Positions 59,831-64,000 of a stretch of DNA of 64,000 bases are shown here, one piece after another. A model generated the notes under the pieces. That model worked only from the letters and a program-made list of their open reading frames with translations. It made no database searches and was not told where the DNA came from. The position numbers and the translations under genes are program-made. Source of the stretch: Atrina japonica (taxonomy: Eukaryota > Mollusca > Bivalvia > Pterioida > Pinnidae); assembly GCA_030159075.1 (NCBI GenBank), contig BROG01000025.1, positions 1,167,501 to 1,231,500 on the forward strand, written 5' to 3'. Each line of letters begins with the position of its first letter. Positions within the stretch are counted from its first letter, which is position 1.

Positions 59831-61116
59831 ATGATGCTTCTACAACTTTCTCTCGCTGTAGTCCTCATATCAGTGATACAAGGTATGGATCTTTCTCTTT
59901 GTAAACAAAACTGGGCATTAGCTGTGTTTTTATTTTAATTTATTTCCCTTTTTGTTGCTAAAATTGAAATAAATGTACATTAACAAAAAATAAACATACA
60001 CAGGCATTAAAATTCTTAAATTATTGTATATATATTGTGTGAAAATTTCTTGTGAAATCCAGAATTGATACTTTTTCAATTAACCTAAACTTACTGGATC
60101 TGATTTTATTTTGTTTATTTTTACATCAAGTAGTAAAAGTATTAAAAGTAAGGATGATTTTGTTTGTTTGTTTGGTTTGTTTTATTGTTGTTTATCGCCC
60201 CACTCAAGAATATTTTACTCACATGGAGTTGCACCAAATGCCGGTGAAAGGCTTAAATTTTTGGCCTATGTTCGGCACTTACGGCCATTGAGCAGTGAGG
60301 GTTCTTTAACGTGCCGACACCTACTGTGACACGGGACCTCGTTTTTTACTGTCTCATCCGAAAGACAGGAAGCCAACCTACCGGCGCTGGACTCAACCTC
60401 ACGATCAGGAGACGAGCGCGCTACCGACTGAGCTTGGCCGGATTTTTTTTTTTGTAAATACAGCTAATGCCCCTTTAATAAGTGATATTATCATCTTTAT
60501 GCACGCATTTACATGTTGTTAGACAAAAATTGATTTTCCTCGTAATGTATTGCTAGTCAAACCAAGACTATACGACGTCCGCGATTTATTACACCCAGGT
60601 CATAGCCTTATCATCACTTATATCAAAAGTAGTCCTACGTACACCCGTTTTCAGATATGAACTTACAGTAACTATCAACCGTTTTCTAAAACTTGTCCTT
60701 TTTGTTTATATCCGTTGGTTAATACCAATCCCAAGAACATTGTGCCTTCCAGTTTAAATGTAGGAATTAGGTTAGAAGATTAAGCAAAGATTTTATTTCC
60801 ACCATCGAGAATTTTCACGAAATCACACCTAAATAAATTACTCGCGAATATAACAGGATTTACTGTAGATTAAATAATTGCTATGCAAATCACAACTATT
60901 CTTCACAATTTTATTTTGATATTCAAGGTATTCTCTTTATAGTAAAAGGAAACTGCACATCTGTAACCAAAATTGATTTTCCTTTTTGATAGTTTTTATC
61001 CATATAATCGTATGCATGAATGAATAAAATTCTTATGTTTGTATCAAATATAAATGCTTTCAAATTTTGGATAGAGTAACACAATGTAAAAATATCAAAT
61101 AATATTATTTTGTATC

Positions 61117-61155
<39 letters not shown>

Positions 61156-63346
61156 AGAATATTGTAGGTCACTTCGTAACAATAAAACAAATCATTACGA
61201 TGTAGTGTTGTTGATGTTATTTTCAGTTGCATTGATTGAATGCAATAAAAGTAAATGTTGACCATGATGTACCTACTAGAAATATTTTTTTTAATTACAA
61301 ATATTTAAGAACTTATTCTTTCTTTTTATTCTTACCGAATCTAACTCTTTATTAATTTTTTTTACAGCTGCTTATTATGATGCGCCAGTAGAGGATTACA
61401 AACCTCCAAGTTATGAAAAACCTGAAGTATACAAACCTCCAGTGTATAAAAAACCTGTCGTATACAAACCTCCCGTCTATAAGAAACCTGTCGTGTACAA
61501 ACCTCCCGTCTATAAGAAGCCTGAAGTGTATAAACCTCCGGTCTACAAGAAACCTGTCGTGTACAAACCTCCTGTCTATAAGAAACCTGTCGTGTACAAA
61601 CCTCCCGTCTATAAGAAGCCTGAAGTGTATAAACCTCCGGTGTACAAGAAACCTGTCGTGTACAAACCTCCTGTCTATAAGAAACCTGTCGTGTACAAAC
61701 CTCCCGTCTATAAGAAACCTGTCGTGTACAAACCTCCCGTCTATAAGAAACCTATCGTGTACAAACCTCCCGTCTATAAGAAACCTGTCGTGTACAAACC
61801 TCCCGTCTATAAGAAACCTGTCGTGTACAAACCTCCCGTCTATAAGAAGAAGACTGTCTACAAACCTCCAGTCTATAAGAAGAAGCCTGTCTACAAACCT
61901 CCAGTCTATAAGAAGAAGCCTGTCTACAAACCTCCAGTCTATAAGAAGAAGCCTGTCTACAAACCTCCAGTCTATAAGAAGAAGCCTGTCTACAAACCTC
62001 CGGTCTATAAAAAGAAACCGGAAGTATACAAACCTACAGTCTATAAGAAGAAGCCTGTCTACAAACCACCAGTCTATAAGAAGAAACCGGAAGTATACAA
62101 ACCTGCAGTCTATAAGAAGAAGCCTGTCTACAAACCTCCAGGCTATAAGAAGAAACCCGGGTACAAACCAGGCGGTTAGTAATATACATTTCTGATGACA
62201 AGCACTTTCATCGAACTTTTTCAATCCAAAGATTTTATATAAGCTGTACTTACCTCCAAAACCAACTGAATGTTAATTTTTTGAGACTTTATAAAATACA
62301 TTAATATATAACGTTAGATTTAAAGACTTTATGTGACAGCCGCATCAAATTCCATTAGATTCTTCTTTTTGTCAGTCTTCAGTCAATTCCGTTTGGATTT
62401 TGAAATGTTTTACGCCACACTCAACAATTTTTTCAGTCATACGGTGGAGGAGAGAACCCGGTTACGATGTAGCCGGGAAGGGAACACCCGCCTTCTGCAA
62501 GAAAACTTTCTCACAAAAAATTAGCTTAGATTCCAGCAGAGCTCGAACCTGACCAGAAGTGAGAAACTTTATAATTCAAGTGCGATGCTCTAACCATATG
62601 GTCATGGAGGTCCCGCTACTGTTCTATCGTCTTTTCTGAACACATACATAATCTGCTTGTCTGGTATATATAACTCGGTGCTTAGCTGTTTGTGAAACAT
62701 TAACATTTTTTCCACACTGTGATCATGTCCTAACCTTTAATCAAGTCAATAGTATGTAAATATCTTTTACAGTTGACACATGCTCCTTGTATAACTGTGG
62801 TGTCATTATGTTATATATTTCAAATTATTATTACTTGCTTGGCCTCTATTTACTTGAAATATTACCAAAGTCATTTCTAATATTAAGGTGATGGTACTGT
62901 AAAAGTTGGAGGTCATGGTTATTTCCCAACCAGTTATGATGAAGGATATGGATACTACAAAAAAGGATATTACAAGAAAGTGATTGATGCAGATCCGTTG
63001 TCAGCTACAGGTGGATGTCCTCATGGATGGCTGCCATACGATGGAATGTGCTACCTCTTTAGCAGAGATAAGCTTGGTTGGTTTGAAGCTTCGGTATGTC
63101 TCAAACTATTAACACGATAAATTGTTTAAAAATTAAAAATACATTGATGTCTACAATGGTAGGACCAAAGTAGTGAACATAATTAATTTAAGAAAATAAA
63201 TTATTCACTAGAAAAAGATCCTTATCAAAATTTAATAAAATATAATTTATTGCAGATGAAATGCATGTACATGGGCGGTTATTTGGCAGTAGCAAACTCG
63301 GCACATGAAAACAGCTACCTCAAGTTGATGGCGGGAAAATACGAAT
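59831..63346 (+). CDS. Gene E: secreted YKPPVYKKP-repeat C-type-lectin-like protein (byssal fp-1-like), exons 1-4, 3' end beyond window
   Basis: Coding exons seen: 59831-59882, 61368-62174, 62888-63093, 63256-63346; phases 1,1,0, with the exon 4 donor again phase 1. Signal peptide MMLLQLSLAVVLISVIQG. Exon 2 has 268 codons, the largest in the array, built from an 11-residue unit: first (P/K)-x-VVYKPPVYKK forms with V/E/I variants, then from about 61845 KKPVYKPPVYK with an extra Lys, ending GYKPGG. Exon 3 encodes VGGHGYFPTSYDEGYGYYKK and CPHGWLPYDGMCYLFSRDK. Exon 4 encodes MKCMYMGGYLAVANSAHENS. Exons 5 and 6 are not present before 64000. If they match the paralogues, the protein would be about 470 aa. 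Two Tyr per 11 residues makes it the richest candidate DOPA protein here. Function is inferred. Confidence 0.93.
59912..60474. mobile_element. MITE-T in intron 1 of gene E, split by a SINE
   Basis: The left end is ctGGGCATTAGCTGTG. The interior is 59930-60160, and the right end resumes after 60441 with aaatacagctaatgcccct, followed by TTAA (60475-60478). Confidence 0.8.
60161..60441 (-). mobile_element. tRNA-derived SINE, family 1, copy e, nested in MITE-T
   Basis: Antisense complete copy: tail tgtttgtttgtttggtttgt at the left, body gttctttaacgtgccgacac, and head ctaccgactgagcttggccgg at the right. gatttt on both sides may be the target duplication. Confidence 0.88.
61124..61151. repeat. (GA)n microsatellite in intron 1 of gene E
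   Basis: Fourteen GA units. Confidence 0.9.
62405..62620 (-). mobile_element. SINE family 2 copy in intron 2 of gene E
   Basis: Near-complete antisense copy: tttacgccacactcaacaat, gtggaggagagaacccggtt, agccgggaagggaacacccg, tccagcagagctcgaacctg (B box) and gatgctctaaccatatggtc (A box). Confidence 0.85.
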
Positions 63347-63529
63347 GTAAGGCATTCAAATCTTTAAATACTCATAGTAATGTCGTGGCGAATGTTTTAG
63401 GAATTTCCTACGGCTGTTTTGTGAATGAATGAATGTTTACATCGAAAAAAGGAAATATTTAAATAAATGTCCACCTTAAAAGGACATTTGCGGTGTTTCC
63501 CACAAATAATTTATTTCGTTTTTATATTG

Positions 63530-63720
63530 CTTAGTTTTCATTTGTACTTGACTGTGGACTCAAAGCGGTAGTGACCGGTTGACAGGGGTGCTTACTCCTC
63601 CATGGCACCTGATCCCACCTCTTGGTTTCCAGAGGTCCGTGTTTGTCCAGTTTTACTAGATTTGTATCTATATTCTGGACATCCTTAAGATTTATACTTC
63701 GGTATCTGAGATGTTTTAAA
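63530..63720 (+). repeat. Penelope-like 3'-region in intron 4 of gene E
   Basis: gacaggggtgcttactcctc, atggcacctgatcccacctc, ttggtttccagaggtccgtg, ttctggacatccttaagatt, cttcggtatctgaga. It runs straight into a MITE-T copy. Confidence 0.8.
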
Positions 63721-63721
63721 T

Positions 63722-63986
63722 TGATGTACAAAAAGAAAAATAGATATACACATTTATACAAAACTTCTGTTTTTATTCCTATATCTTTTGTTAGCAATTA
63801 TTGCGAAACGAGTTTGTCGATTATTCGTTGGCAAATGTTAAATTGAATCTAAATTTAAATCTCTAGGTATGTGCATGCGACACTGGACCTGACCTTATGT
63901 TCACCAAATATATAGGAATAAAAAATGTTTGTCTGTGTAAGTAAGAAGTACGAAATATGTTTTTGGAAAATAAAGCTAATGCCCCA
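63722..63986. mobile_element. MITE-T copy at window end
   Basis: gatgtacaaaaagaaaaata, cgacactggacctgacctta, caccaaatatataggaataa and the right end taaagctaatgcccca. Confidence 0.7.
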
Positions 63987-64000
63987 TTGATATGAGAAAT

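Noticed and set aside
61413..62195. 260-codon + strand frame in another phase over gene E exon 2
   Set aside because: Same repeat-driven effect; it does not join to exons 1 or 3 in frame.
61352..62224. 290-codon open frame on the minus strand across gene E exon 2
   Set aside because: It is the antisense of a 33-bp repeat that lacks stops in several frames; the sense frame alone has splice sites, a signal exon and paralogues.
63347..64000. Search for exons 5 and 6 of gene E
   Set aside because: Only intron 4 with a Penelope-like fragment and MITE-T is present; the remaining exons must lie past the window.

Overview
This is animal nuclear DNA, most likely from a bivalve mollusc. The evidence is AT-rich, intron-rich sequence with GT-AG splice sites and TATA boxes, abundant (TA)n, (CA)n and (GAT)n tracts, tRNA-derived SINEs, Penelope-like reverse transcriptase remnants, and host genes for a secreted Tyr/Pro/Lys-repeat + C-type-lectin-like protein. 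That architecture matches what I recall for foot protein-1 of the pen shell Atrina (apfp-1), a DOPA-plus-lectin protein linking byssus to soft tissue. The species cannot be fixed from the sequence.

The biological content is a tandem array of five paralogous genes, all on the + strand: A (9195-12413), B (20998-25396), C (36992-40550), D (47552-52856) and E (59831 to beyond the window end). Each has the same six-exon plan with intron phases 1,1,0,1,0: exon 1, signal peptide; exon 2, a Tyr/Lys/Pro-rich repeat domain; exon 3, a Gly/Tyr linker plus the first Cys pair of the lectin domain; exon 4, a 91-nt exon; exon 5, a 230-nt exon with the lectin core; exon 6, a 27-nt micro-exon encoding a C-x-C-x-Tyr tail. 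E lacks exons 5-6 only because the window ends. The lectin part is well conserved, while exon 2 ranges from about 64 to 268 codons with different repeat units. B/C and D/E are the closest pairs and A is the most diverged. All five promoters share a 20-bp, often palindromic motif just upstream of the TATA box. B-E also share a more distal box about 170-197 bp before the ATG.

The likely product set is a family of secreted, tyrosine-rich (potentially DOPA-modified) structural proteins carrying a lectin-like module. Exon 2 would supply cohesion or metal/catechol cross-linking and the lectin-like domain a binding or anchoring surface. The canonical C-type lectin Ca2+/sugar motifs are not intact, so the ligand is open.

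The rest is repeat-rich intergenic and intronic DNA: two or three tRNA-headed SINE families (one copy with a perfect 12-bp target duplication), a TTAA-flanked MITE family (MITE-T), a dispersed family (F) that sometimes occurs as F-spacer-F pairs, Penelope-like element pieces, an L1/Tx1-type LINE remnant, Tc1/mariner-type transposase remnants, minisatellites of 34 bp and 29 bp, and many microsatellites. No other convincing host gene, rRNA or functional tRNA was found. By region: 1-9.0 kb repeats plus a decayed copy of the gene A promoter; 12.5-20.7 kb repeats and the left member of a segmental duplication; 25.5-36.7 kb Penelope-like, gypsy-like and LINE debris plus the right member of that duplication; 40.6-47.3 kb minisatellite, (TA)n and a Tc1 remnant; 53-59.6 kb a Penelope-like element and F repeats.
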